A DNA stretch of 64,000 nucleotides from DATBLE01 sp963734065 (GTDB lineage Bacteria; Actinomycetota; Thermoleophilia; Gaiellales; Gaiellaceae). Made by a program: the position numbers and the translations under genes. The DNA is taken from NCBI GenBank assembly GCA_963734065.1, contig CAVTFN010000007.1:231934-295933 (forward strand). Direction: 5' to 3'. Positions within the stretch are counted from its first letter, which is position 1. Each line of letters opens with the position of its first letter. Below, one piece after another: positions 41,069 through 49,910 of the stretch. The notes under the pieces were generated by a model. It did not search any database, was not told where the DNA came from, and saw only the letters and a program-made list of their open reading frames with translations.

Positions 41069-41952
41069 CGCCAGCGCGAGGATCGCGATACCCGGAAGAC
41101 AAGTTTCTGACTGAGTGCACGTGCACGATTCCGTCGGTTGTCGTACGCGTGCCATCGCTGCGCGGCGCCGTCAAACTCAGCCCGACCAGTGAGGTGCCCC
41201 ATTGCTTGCATCTGCGCTACGTGTAGGCGGTGGTAGAACGGTTTGGCCAGGTCGGCGAGGGGATGTGGGTAGAGGCTGTAACGCGTCCACCAGCCAACGT
41301 CGTACCGGTCGAGGATTCCTGCGAGCGCATTCGCGCTGTCGCGAAATCGCTCTCCCGCCTCCGCTTCGCCGAGGCCTACGTGGACGTCCCACAACCCCCA
41401 AAGCGCAAACACCCAACCGTTCAGGATGTGCGCCCGCGGTTTTCCGGAGACCTCCTCGAGGACGGGGCCGGCTGGGAGAAGGGCCACCAGATCGCTCTCG
41501 TCTTCGACGAGTAGCGGTCGGATGGCGGCGTGCGCGAGCCCTTGCCAGCGACGGTCGCCGTTCGCCAGAAACGCTCGCACGAACACGGACGCGACCAGGC
41601 CCTGGGCCATTGCAGAGAACCAGGGAGGGCGAAGCTTGTATTTCAGTACCGCCGTCAAGTACGGCCAGCGAAGGCCGTCTACCGCAGGCGTCCCGCGCCG
41701 TGCGAGCACCAAGCAGACTTCATTGAATCGGGCTGTGGCTGCCGCGTCTCCGTCGAGCGCGCGCTCGTGCCAGCCGAGCGCCAGCTGGGCGAGTCCAGCT
41801 GGCGGGAGTTGGTCGGATGCGTTGGGGGAAGCAGCCGTCTTGTAGCTCAGGTCGATGTAGTAGCCGCGGATCGAGCTGGGGTCGATGCGCGCAGTGAGCG
41901 GCCGAGGCTCGTTGCCGGCTCCGATTCCCAGTAGCTCGTCAAGCACGCGCAC
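41065..41952 (-). CDS. D-glucuronyl C5-epimerase C-terminal domain protein
   Basis: 295 residues. IRGYYIDLSYKTAASPN, WFSAMAQGLVASVFVRAF, EEVSGKPRAHILNGWVFALW and GWWTRYSLYPHPLADLAKPF match the (alpha/alpha) toroid of heparan glucuronyl C5-epimerases (PF06662), with catalytic Tyr-type residues in the YYID and WTRYS segments. It could convert glucuronate to iduronate in the polymer, or be a homologue with another role. No signal peptide, so it would work in the cytoplasm on lipid-linked oligosaccharide. GTG start 41952; overlaps the next gene by ATGA. GC is lower here than in core genes. Confidence 0.75.
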   Translation of the reverse strand: MRVLDELLGIGAGNEPRPLTARIDPSSIRGYYIDLSYKTAASPNASDQLPPAGLAQLALGWHERALDGDAAATARFNEVCLVLARRGTPAVDGLRWPYLTAVLKYKLRPPWFSAMAQGLVASVFVRAFLANGDRRWQGLAHAAIRPLLVEDESDLVALLPAGPVLEEVSGKPRAHILNGWVFALWGLWDVHVGLGEAEAGERFRDSANALAGILDRYDVGWWTRYSLYPHPLADLAKPFYHRLHVAQMQAMGHLTGRAEFDGAAQRWHAYDNRRNRARALSQKLVFRVSRSSRWR

Positions 41953-42083
41953 CTGTCAGTACTCGCTTCCAGACGTCGCCATCGACTCCCGGCCCGCCCG
42001 CATCCTCGACTTGCTCGATGACGACATGACCAACGAAACGTCCTCCCTGTCGCGGACATGTCCTTGAAGGATGAGGATCCGCA

Positions 42084-43598
42084 TCACGCCGCTACGGGGT
42101 TTGAACGGTGGACGTTCGTGCGCTCAGATGTCCTGCGGTCGTGATGTATCGTCGCGGCGAATCCGAGGAGAAGCCACAGTACGGCGCTTGCCGCTCGCGA
42201 TTGGAGGACGGTCGAAAAGAAACCGAGTAACCCGACCGCTAGAACAGAGGTGGTTAACGCCAGACCAACCCAATGATGCGCGGACACCAAGATTCCGAAC
42301 CGAACGGTGAGCAAGAATGCAAGACCAAAGGCTGTAGCGCCGACGATGCCGGTCTCGAAGAGAATCAATCCCCAGTTGCCATCGAAGAAGAACCTGAACG
42401 CAACCACTTGCCGCCCAGCAGACGTCCGGTACGCGCTACTCGTTCCATCGGCTATCCGCCGCGGGTCAGTGAGTGAGCCCAATCCGAATCCGACGATCGG
42501 CGCGTCTGCCTTGACTGCGTCGAATTCCGACTTCAAGAGATAGAAACGGGAATTGCTATGAACAGTCGTCGACCAACTCTCCGAACTGAGTAACGACCGC
42601 CACCGTTTGCCCAGGGATGTGTATGCGACGTTTCCTTGCGGTGCCGTCGATTGAACTGTTGCCAGTGCCGGCGCGAAGAGTACTGCGCCGAGGACCGCAA
42701 GGGTGGCCAGCCAAATGACAGGCAAATGGAACCGTTGACGCGCGATTACCAGTCCCGAGAGCGCAAGGCCGGCTGCACCTTCACGCGAGCCCGAGAGAAG
42801 GATCGCAATGGCGAACATCGAGCCCAACACAACACCCCCGCGCCGGCTGAATCCGAGCGCCTGGCTTCCCGCGGAGGCGAGTAGGATCCAGGCAATCACG
42901 AGGAAGGTCGCCAGTCCGTTTCGGTTCGAGAAGGTTCCGAAGACCGTCCCGAGGTACGCTGCCGAGTGCGAGACCGTCACGCCGGAAACCTCCACTTTCC
43001 AGTTCGTTGCGAAGAAGGATCGCACCCCGTATCCTCCGACGAATTCAATGCAGGCGATCAGGCTCTGGGCTGCTGCAACCCAGATCACGACGCGAGCAAC
43101 GAACGTGAGGTCCCGCTGCGGATTCTTGAGCAAGAGGGGAACGAGGCACAGAGGAGCGAAACGAAGTTCACTCCTCATACCGATGAGCGCGGTGCTCAGC
43201 CCATTGCCACTGACGAGTGCCGAAAACAACCAAGGAACGACACAGATGGAGAGTACGGCTAGCAGGCGAGTGGCACGAGGAGCAAGAGCGCCAATTCCTA
43301 TGAGCACTGCAACGGTCACGAAAAGCTGGGCCGCGAGTTCCGGCGCATAGCGCACGACCGCGGTATGCCCACCCGCAAAATGGGTGAGGATGAACTCTTC
43401 AAACGCAAGGTAGACCAGGAGAAGCGCCACCGCATATCGGGCAGGGAAATAGGCGAGAAGCCCGACCGCAGCAAGTCCACCGACTGCGAGCACAGCGAGC
43501 GGCTGGAATGCAATCCCCGCAGCTCCGACGACTGACACGACCACAGCCAGCAAGAGGGGATGACTCGAATTCAGTCTATCGTTCGCATGCGCGATCAT
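42084..43598 (-). CDS. O-antigen polymerase/ligase-like membrane protein (Wzy)
   Basis: 504 residues with about twelve membrane segments, from an ATG at 43598 that follows GGTGGGACGGG; a TTG at 43637 is possible. The Wzy/ligase pattern appears as a long outer loop and SNSRFYLLKSEFDAVKADAP, IVGFGLGSLTDPRRI then LILFETGIVGATAFGLAFLL. It is a second, unrelated-looking polymerase or ligase besides 36487, so one may polymerise and the other ligate. Base composition here is clearly lower in GC than the flanks, suggesting acquisition. Confidence 0.8.
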   Translation of the reverse strand: MIAHANDRLNSSHPLLLAVVVSVVGAAGIAFQPLAVLAVGGLAAVGLLAYFPARYAVALLLVYLAFEEFILTHFAGGHTAVVRYAPELAAQLFVTVAVLIGIGALAPRATRLLAVLSICVVPWLFSALVSGNGLSTALIGMRSELRFAPLCLVPLLLKNPQRDLTFVARVVIWVAAAQSLIACIEFVGGYGVRSFFATNWKVEVSGVTVSHSAAYLGTVFGTFSNRNGLATFLVIAWILLASAGSQALGFSRRGGVVLGSMFAIAILLSGSREGAAGLALSGLVIARQRFHLPVIWLATLAVLGAVLFAPALATVQSTAPQGNVAYTSLGKRWRSLLSSESWSTTVHSNSRFYLLKSEFDAVKADAPIVGFGLGSLTDPRRIADGTSSAYRTSAGRQVVAFRFFFDGNWGLILFETGIVGATAFGLAFLLTVRFGILVSAHHWVGLALTTSVLAVGLLGFFSTVLQSRAASAVLWLLLGFAATIHHDRRTSERTNVHRSNPVAA

Positions 43599-43656
43599 CC
43601 CGTCCCACCTTGGTGCGGAAACCCAATGCTTGCCCAATGCGTTCGGATCCTGGTGA

Positions 43657-45135
43657 TCATTCGCTCAGGCTTGTGGAGTCCGATACCGCAGTGAAAGGCG
43701 TCGGCGTTCCGGCTCTACAGACCGACGCCGCAGCGTTCGCGATCGCCCTTGGGCGCGCATAGGCGTACGTCCATACGCCAAGGCGCCGCCGTGCCAGCAA
43801 CAGCAGGATGATGTTCTGCCCGACAATGCCGATCACCATCGTGACTGCGAGACCCATCATCCCGTACGCATGAGCGGTGGCGATGGCAACGCCGAGAGTG
43901 GCCACTGCAAAGGTCGTCGCAACCGCTGCCGTCAGGTGCTGATGGCCCGTCATCCAGAGGAGGAGACCGCAAGACCCAGTCAGCACGAAGGCGAGATCCC
44001 CGATGGCGAGAACCGCGAGGACTGGCCAGGCCTGCTCGTAGTAAGAGCCGTACAAACCGCCGAGGATCCAGCGGCCACCGGCGAGCACGCCGATCGCTCC
44101 GAGCAGAGTCGGGATCATTGCGATCGTTGCGCTACGGCGAAGGACGAGTTCGAGTGCGCCGACCTCGCCCCGCGCATTCAAAGCACCAATTAGTGGCGAA
44201 ACGACGAACTCCACCAGCAACAACGGGACTGACAGCAACATCGCGAACCGAGCGGCGGCGCCGTAGAGGGCCACGTCGTGTCGAGGTGCAGCGGTGGCGA
44301 GGATCACTAGATCGATCTGGTCCATCGCCTGCCACATGACTCCGGTGACAAGGATGGCGAGGCCTGCTCCTGCGAGAGCGCGATGAGACGTGGGCGGACC
44401 GACAGGGAAAGACCAAACCCGGGGGGCGAGGACGATGGCTCCTAGCGCCAGAAGAACTCCAGAGACCCCGATCCAAAGCCAGAGTACGGCCTCGACGTCG
44501 ACATGTCTCGCTGCGAGCCAGAGTACGGTGACGCCGGCCGCGAACGCCGCCTTCGGTCCGAAATCGTTGAGGATTACTGCGGCGCGGATGTTGCCGAGTC
44601 CCCGCCAGATGTTGCTGGCTAGGATCGTCGCCATCAGCAACACCGCCCAGACCGCGACGAGCGGCATGAGGTGGGCGAGGCGCGGGGAATGAAGAACGTC
44701 CTCGGACAGCAGTTGCCCAACAGGGGAAGCCAACAATCCCGCTGTCATGACTCCGCTTACACAGGCGAGGAGTGTTGTCGCACCGATCGCCGAGCGAGCG
44801 CGGTCGCGACGACCGATGCCGATCGCTGCCGAGACCTCGCGCATCGCGACGCCGCTCAGTCCCATGAGCGCGAGCAACGAGGCGACGGTGGCGATCGTCA
44901 GTGCCAGGAAGTAGTCGCCCAGGCCGTCGGGTGTCAGCATCCTCGCGAGCAGCAGTCCACTGACGAGCACAGCGGCGTACCCACCAATCCGGCCCGCGGC
45001 CGCCCAGGCGAACCCGCGGCCGAGCTGTTGTGAAGGAAGCTGTCCGTGTGGGCCCTGCAGCCCGAGGCTGGTCACACCCGACGGCAGCCCGGCTTCGGAT
45101 TCGGTTTGCCGGGCAGTTGCAGCGTGGGCGCCCAT
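43657..45135 (-). CDS. Polysaccharide flippase (Wzx, MATE/MVF-like)
   Basis: 492 residues, twelve to fourteen membrane helices. GRGFAWAAAGRIGGYAAVLV, GLSGVAMREVSAAIG and the C-terminal LTAAVATTFAVATLGVAIA are typical of oligosaccharide flippases of the RfbX group. It moves undecaprenyl-linked repeat units across the membrane to be polymerised. The neighbour at 42084 is the likely polymerase. Start at ATG 45135 is not strongly supported by a ribosome site. Confidence 0.85.
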   Translation of the reverse strand: MGAHAATARQTESEAGLPSGVTSLGLQGPHGQLPSQQLGRGFAWAAAGRIGGYAAVLVSGLLLARMLTPDGLGDYFLALTIATVASLLALMGLSGVAMREVSAAIGIGRRDRARSAIGATTLLACVSGVMTAGLLASPVGQLLSEDVLHSPRLAHLMPLVAVWAVLLMATILASNIWRGLGNIRAAVILNDFGPKAAFAAGVTVLWLAARHVDVEAVLWLWIGVSGVLLALGAIVLAPRVWSFPVGPPTSHRALAGAGLAILVTGVMWQAMDQIDLVILATAAPRHDVALYGAAARFAMLLSVPLLLVEFVVSPLIGALNARGEVGALELVLRRSATIAMIPTLLGAIGVLAGGRWILGGLYGSYYEQAWPVLAVLAIGDLAFVLTGSCGLLLWMTGHQHLTAAVATTFAVATLGVAIATAHAYGMMGLAVTMVIGIVGQNIILLLLARRRLGVWTYAYARPRAIANAAASVCRAGTPTPFTAVSDSTSLSE

Positions 45136-45223
45136 CAGCCCAAATCCGTTTCATTGGCTCCGTGAACCGAGCGGATCAGGCAGATCGGCCGGGGGGTGAC
45201 CACTGTTTCCGTCAACGAGCGGA

Positions 45224-46312
45224 TCATCTGTCCCTTGACGGCGAAGGGGTTCGCACGGTTCTGTCCCAGCAGACGTCGCGTTCAGGTGGCGCGATGTGCA
45301 CCAGCACGCCCGGGTTGTTAATGGCCTGCTCGGCCGCTTCGATCATCTCGACGACCTCGAGTCCGATCTGCGACGACGACGTCGGCTCGATGTTCTGTCC
45401 AATTGCACGGCAGAAATCGCGGAGTTCGAGTACGAGTGGCTCCGTCGCTTCCATTGGCGGCGAGAGGATGTCGCCGGTGCGATAGGTCAGTCTGTACTCG
45501 CCGAATGACTCGGGGTCGTCGAGCACGGCACCCGAGTCATGGATGCGTACTGGTTCTCGGCTCCCGTCGTCGTACACAACCATCTTGCGGGAGCCGACGA
45601 CAACCGTCTGGCGAAGCTTCGTTGGCGCCAGCCAGGCCAGGTGGACATTGGCAATCGTGCCCGAGCGGAAGCCGAGGTTCACGAACGCGACATCCGGCAC
45701 GGTCGGCATTACGCAACCGCGGCCCGTGGCGGAGACGGACGTAGGCCGTTCGTCGAGCCAATACCGGAGAATCGAGAAGTCGTGCGGAGCCAGGTCCCAG
45801 ATCACGCTGACGTCGGGCTGGTGCAGACCGAGATTGACCCGAGTCGACGAGATGAAGTAGATGTCGCCAAGCTCGCCCGACCGAATCAGATCGCGGATCA
45901 GATTGACCGGGGGGCTGTAGAGGAACGTGTGCCCTGGCATGAGCGTCAATTCCTGCGCTGCCGCGAGCGCGACGAGCTCTTGCGCATCGATCGACGACGA
46001 CGAAAGAGGCTTTTCCACGAGAACGTGCTTGCCCGCTTCGAGGGCTGCCCTGGCCAGCTTGAAGTGCGTGCCGACAGTGGTGGCAATTGCCACGGCCTCG
46101 ACGCTCGGATCGTCGAGCAGCTCGTCATACGAGGTCGTCCGCCGCACGTCCGGGTAGCGGCGGCCTATGCGGGCCAGCCGCTCCTCCGTGAGGTCGCAGA
46201 CGCCGACCAGTTCGGCCTCCGGCAGCTCGTACAGGTTGCGGACGAGGTTCGGCCCCCAGTAGCCGAGGCCGACGACCGCGACCCGCACGGGCTCGCGGGG
46301 GACCGCGCTCAC
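45224..46312 (-). CDS. Gfo/Idh/MocA family sugar dehydrogenase
   Basis: 362 residues from a GTG at 46312 that overlaps the upstream stop (GTGA). VRVAVVGLGYWGPNLVRNLY is the NAD-binding motif, EAGKHVLVEKPLSSSSIDAQ has the conserved EKP Lys, and IWDLAPHDFSILRYWLDERP the second-domain active-site His. WlbA-type relatives oxidise UDP-GlcNAcA at C3 during aminosugar synthesis; with the acetyltransferase at 38503 this supports a modified aminosugar or uronic acid unit. Exact substrate unproven. Confidence 0.88.
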   Translation of the reverse strand: MSAVPREPVRVAVVGLGYWGPNLVRNLYELPEAELVGVCDLTEERLARIGRRYPDVRRTTSYDELLDDPSVEAVAIATTVGTHFKLARAALEAGKHVLVEKPLSSSSIDAQELVALAAAQELTLMPGHTFLYSPPVNLIRDLIRSGELGDIYFISSTRVNLGLHQPDVSVIWDLAPHDFSILRYWLDERPTSVSATGRGCVMPTVPDVAFVNLGFRSGTIANVHLAWLAPTKLRQTVVVGSRKMVVYDDGSREPVRIHDSGAVLDDPESFGEYRLTYRTGDILSPPMEATEPLVLELRDFCRAIGQNIEPTSSSQIGLEVVEMIEAAEQAINNPGVLVHIAPPERDVCWDRTVRTPSPSRDR

Positions 46313-47796
46313 CGCGTCCCGCCCGTGAGCAAACGCATCGGCGTGAGCAGGAGGAGCCGCAGGTCGAGCCCGAACGACCAGCCACGCGCGTACGCGACGT
46401 CCATCTCCAGCGCCTCGCCGAAGGTCGAGTGCGCCCGCGCGGTCACCTGCCACAGCCCGGTGATTCCGGCCGGCACGAGGAAGCGGTCGAAATGGTGCGG
46501 CTCGAAGCTCTCCACCTCGTACGGGATGCAGGGCCGCGGACCGACGAGCGACATCTCGCCGCGGAGGACGTTCAGGAGCTGCGGGAGCTCGTCCAGGCTG
46601 GTCTTCCGCAGCCGGCGTCCGAATGGCGTGATCGCGTCGCGTCGCTCCAGTTTGTACAGGCCGTTGTCCTGGGCCGAGATCGTGCGGCTCATCGCGGCCT
46701 GCACGTAGTCGCGGTGCACCGAGTCGTCGGTGTCCACGTACATCGTGCGGAACTTGAGCGCCTCGAACTCGCGCATGTTCATCCCGAGGCGCGTCTGCCG
46801 GAACAACACGGGGCCGGGCGAGTCGCGCCTGATCCGGAACGCGACGTAGGCGAAGAGCGGCGCGGTAAGGAGGAGGCCCAGCGACGCCCCAGCGATGTCG
46901 ACCGCGCGCTTCAGCAGCAGCGACGAGCGCGACGGCTTCGCCGGCGGCAGGCCCACGAGCGCGAGCCCCTCGAGCGTGTGGATCTCCGCCTTCGGCCCGA
47001 TCAGGTCGAACATCCTCGGGACGACGTCCATCTGCACGTCGAGCCGGCGCAGATGGCGGGCGACGTCCAGGACGTCCCAGTCCGGCTGCCCGGCGAACGC
47101 GAAGATCACCCGCTCGACGTCGAGCAGCTGGACGAACGACTCGAGGTCTTCGATGCCGCCGAGCAGCTCCTCGCGGTGCTCTCCCTGCCTGGAGTCGACG
47201 AAGCCGACGACACTCAGGCCATACTCCGGGTGCTGACGGATCTTGCGCGCGAGCAGCGACCCGACCTCGCCTGCGCCGACGATGATCGTGTTCTGGAGGT
47301 AGCTGACGCTCCGGTGGCACAGTGCGCGGGCCGCCACTCGAAACAGCGCGACCAGGGCAATCGAGAGCGCCCAGAAGAACGACAGCCGCTCGACGCTCGG
47401 CGACGCGAGGTTGGACAGGTACATCGTCGCGAAGAACAGCCAGGTCCCCGTGGTGACGAGGTAGAAGACGCCGACCAGGTCGTCCGCGGTCGTGTGGTCG
47501 GTGCGCTCCTCGTCGTGGTCGTAGAGGCCCTGCAGCTTGGCCGTGACGACGAAGAACGGCAGTGTGAGGACGAAGAGCCCGATCTCGACCGCCGGCTCGA
47601 GGCGGTCGTGCGCGTCACCGGGCAGTGCCAGCTCTGCGATCACGAATGCGATCATCAGGCCGAGCAGGTCGGCTGCCAGTAGGGCGCGGCGTACGAGCCA
47701 GCCCCGGCGGTGGACGAACGGCGTGCGCTCGGGCACAGCGGCCTCTGCACGCCGACCGACGCCGACTGCCGCAGCCTGCTCCTGTGCCGTCCGCAT
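46309..47796 (-). CDS. Undecaprenyl-phosphate sugar-1-phosphate transferase (initiating enzyme)
   Basis: 495 residues from ATG 47796. Four to five N-terminal membrane helices, a CoA-binding-like Rossmann region (NTIIVGAGEVGSLLARKIRQ), then the C-terminal catalytic domain: KRAVDIAGASLGLLLTAPLF, FEALKFRTMYVDTDDS, RLRKTSLDELPQLLNVLRGE and MSLVGPRPCIPYEVE, the WbaP/WcaJ signature. It attaches the first sugar-phosphate to undecaprenyl phosphate, starting the repeat unit. Only 2 nt separate it from the kinase gene, so the two start the operon. Confidence 0.93.
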   Translation of the reverse strand: MRTAQEQAAAVGVGRRAEAAVPERTPFVHRRGWLVRRALLAADLLGLMIAFVIAELALPGDAHDRLEPAVEIGLFVLTLPFFVVTAKLQGLYDHDEERTDHTTADDLVGVFYLVTTGTWLFFATMYLSNLASPSVERLSFFWALSIALVALFRVAARALCHRSVSYLQNTIIVGAGEVGSLLARKIRQHPEYGLSVVGFVDSRQGEHREELLGGIEDLESFVQLLDVERVIFAFAGQPDWDVLDVARHLRRLDVQMDVVPRMFDLIGPKAEIHTLEGLALVGLPPAKPSRSSLLLKRAVDIAGASLGLLLTAPLFAYVAFRIRRDSPGPVLFRQTRLGMNMREFEALKFRTMYVDTDDSVHRDYVQAAMSRTISAQDNGLYKLERRDAITPFGRRLRKTSLDELPQLLNVLRGEMSLVGPRPCIPYEVESFEPHHFDRFLVPAGITGLWQVTARAHSTFGEALEMDVAYARGWSFGLDLRLLLLTPMRLLTGGTR

Positions 47797-47798
47797 CG

Positions 47799-49421
47799 CT
47801 ATCTCAGCCCGATCGCCTCCGCGCCCTCTCTCTCCTCCGGCCGTCTCGCGTAGCCGGCGTAGCGCCCCTTGTAGGAATAGCCATATCCGTAGGTCTCGTC
47901 CGAGTCGGCGGCGGTGACGATCACGCCGAGCGGCCTCGCCGGCGACGCCTCGAGCGTGCGTTGCAGCTCGCGGACGATAGGCCGGCGCATTCGGTCGATC
48001 CGGGCGACGAGCAGCAGCGCCTCGACCCTTGCGCTCAGTGCCAGCGCGTCGCCGACACTCAGGAGCGGCGCTGCGTCGATGAGGACGAGGTCGGCGCGCT
48101 CTGCGAGCTCGGCCAGGATCTCGTCGACGACGTGCGAGCTGAGGAACTCGCCCGGGTTCGGCGGTAGCGGCCCGGTTCCGATCACCTCGAGCCGGCCGGC
48201 GATCGTGACGGTCCCGTTCCCCGACGTGCGGTTCTTGAGCGACCAGCTCGGGCCGTCGGTCAGCGGGTAGGGGGCGAGCGCCTCCTCCACTGAGACATGG
48301 CGGAGCGCGACGTCGGTGAGCCCGGGTCGCCTGCCGAGTGGGAAGAACTTGTTCAGGAACGGTCGTCTCAGGTCGAGGTCGACGAGGATCGTCCGCTTCC
48401 CGCTGCGCGCGAACGCGACGGCGAGGTTGGCGGCGGTGGTCGACTTGCCTTCCTCCTCGACCGCGCTCGTCACCATCATTGTCTTCGCCTTCACCTCGAG
48501 GTTCGCGAACTCGACGTTCGTGCGGAGAACGCGAAACGGCTCCGCGTGGACGCCTTCCGGGTCGGCGAGCATCGCCAGCTTGTTCGCGCTCCGGAGCTGC
48601 CTCGGCGGCGCCGGGATGCGCGCGAGGATCGGCAGGTCGAGCTTTCGCGCGACCTCGTCGCTCGTCCGCACCTTCGTGTCCAGAGCCTCGCGCAGGAAGG
48701 CGAGACCCACGCCGAGGACGAGCCCGAGGAACAGCCCGAGGACTGCGTTCCTCGTCGGCCGCGGCTGCACCTTCGACGCCCCTTGCGCCTCGCGAACGAG
48801 CGACGCGTTCGCCGTCTGGAGCGCCTGCATCGTCTGCAGCTGCTGGTCGCGCTCGACGAGGCTCGCGTACAGCGCCGACTTCGTGTCGCCGTTCAGCTCC
48901 AGCCGGCCGATCCGGTCCTGCACCTGCGTCCGTGCCTTCGCCAGTGCCTGCGTGTCGAGCTGCGTGCGGTAGGCGATGTACTGGCGGGCGTACTCGGTCG
49001 CGAGCCGCGCCGCGAGCGCCGGATCGTGGTGCGTGAAGTTGAAGGTGAGGAGGTCGGCGTCGGTCTTCGCCGACACGCTCGAGTCGGCGGCGAACTCGGC
49101 TGGCGTGATGTTGCTTGCGCCCGCAGCCTTCAGCGTCCGTTCGATCACCGGCGGAACCTGCGCGAGGTCTGCCTGCGTCTGCGCGAGCCGGTCGGGCTGG
49201 ATCGAGAGCGTCGGGTCCTGGACGCCGTTCAGCGACTGGCTCAGGTTCTGGCGGCTGAGGAGCACCTCGGCCGTGGCCCGGTACTTCGATTGCTGCTGCG
49301 CCGAGAACAGGTAGGCAGCCACCGGCACGACCACGACCGCCGTGAGCACGATCCACTTGCGGCGGCGGAGCACCTGCAGGTAGTCACGCAGCGTCGAGTG
49401 CTCTTGACCCTGCGCATCCAT
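47799..49421 (-). CDS. Polysaccharide co-polymerase / BY-kinase (Wzc-like, capsular exopolysaccharide family)
   Basis: 540 residues. N-terminal Wzz chain-length domain with membrane helices near 27-45 and 235-255 (VLRRRKWIVLTAVVVVPVAA), then a kinase domain: TSAVEEEGKSTTAANLAVAF is the Walker A, TILVDLDLRRPFLNKFF the A' motif, ADLVLIDAAPLL the Walker B. The C-terminus ETYGYGYSYKGRYAGYARR has six Tyr that are the probable autophosphorylation cluster. It controls chain length and export. The region upstream (49422-49883) presumably holds the operon promoter and leader. Confidence 0.9.
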   Translation of the reverse strand: MDAQGQEHSTLRDYLQVLRRRKWIVLTAVVVVPVAAYLFSAQQQSKYRATAEVLLSRQNLSQSLNGVQDPTLSIQPDRLAQTQADLAQVPPVIERTLKAAGASNITPAEFAADSSVSAKTDADLLTFNFTHHDPALAARLATEYARQYIAYRTQLDTQALAKARTQVQDRIGRLELNGDTKSALYASLVERDQQLQTMQALQTANASLVREAQGASKVQPRPTRNAVLGLFLGLVLGVGLAFLREALDTKVRTSDEVARKLDLPILARIPAPPRQLRSANKLAMLADPEGVHAEPFRVLRTNVEFANLEVKAKTMMVTSAVEEEGKSTTAANLAVAFARSGKRTILVDLDLRRPFLNKFFPLGRRPGLTDVALRHVSVEEALAPYPLTDGPSWSLKNRTSGNGTVTIAGRLEVIGTGPLPPNPGEFLSSHVVDEILAELAERADLVLIDAAPLLSVGDALALSARVEALLLVARIDRMRRPIVRELQRTLEASPARPLGVIVTAADSDETYGYGYSYKGRYAGYARRPEEREGAEAIGLR

Positions 49422-49883
49422 CAGCGGGCCTCCCCGCTGCCGGCGCGACGATGGTGCATCACGACAAACCCCCGTCTTGCTCGGTCAACCTTTCCCTTTC
49501 GGTCGAGGTCCCCAGTGACCGCCGCAGTCGGATGCCCCAGCAGGATTACAAAAAATACGAGTGCGTGGGAGAAATCAGATCAGCAACGTCTTGAAGACGG
49601 CTAATCGAGCCGATTCCGTCTTCTGATGACACAGTCAGCCGCGGCCGAAAGGGCGAATTGCGCACGCGCTGTTCGCGCCACGACAATCGCACCGTGGAGG
49701 GTGTGGCCACACGGTTGTGGAGCGCGATTGATACCCGCGCGTCCGGCTTGCCCCCGGATCCGGTTCGACTCCGGTGCCCTCCGCGCTGCTGCGGCGCGCG
49801 GCCCTCCGGCGGTTGGCATCCGCGCACATCCGGCGGGACGCGCTCCGCGCTACGATTTTGGCCGGGTATCAGTCGCGTTCCAG
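49422..49883. other. 460-bp gene-free stretch upstream of the polysaccharide kinase gene
   Basis: No convincing coding frame on either strand. It holds a hairpin with arms GAAGACGG and CCGTCTTC (49593-49623) and a perfect 12-bp palindrome GTGTGGCCACAC (49701-49712). It is likely the promoter and leader of the exopolysaccharide operon. A T-arm-like GGTTCGACTCC at about 49762 is not part of a tRNA. Confidence 0.5.
49593..49623 (-). promoter_or_regulatory. Leader hairpin upstream of the exopolysaccharide operon
   Basis: Eight-bp perfect stem (GAAGACGG/CCGTCTTC) with an internal GGCT-AATCG-AGCC, about 170 bp before the kinase start. Possible attenuator or RNA regulatory structure; unknown. Confidence 0.3.
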
Positions 49884-49905
49884 GCGGCCCGCTCCGGCGG
49901 GCCGC
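49884..49905 (-). terminator. Terminator hairpin after asd
   Basis: Arms GCGGCCCGC and GCGGGCCGC around a TCCG loop, 5 bp past the asd stop codon. No U-run on the minus side. Confidence 0.55.
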
Positions 49906-49910
49906 TTCTC

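Noticed and set aside
45224..47320. Longer frame for the Gfo/Idh/MocA gene reaching 47320.
   Set aside because: The extension is antisense/out-of-frame to the sugar transferase; the GTGA overlap at 46312 fits the conserved N-terminus.
49750..49830. GGTTCGACTCC motif resembling a tRNA T-arm.
   Set aside because: No acceptor, D-arm or anticodon stem can be built around it, so there is no tRNA.
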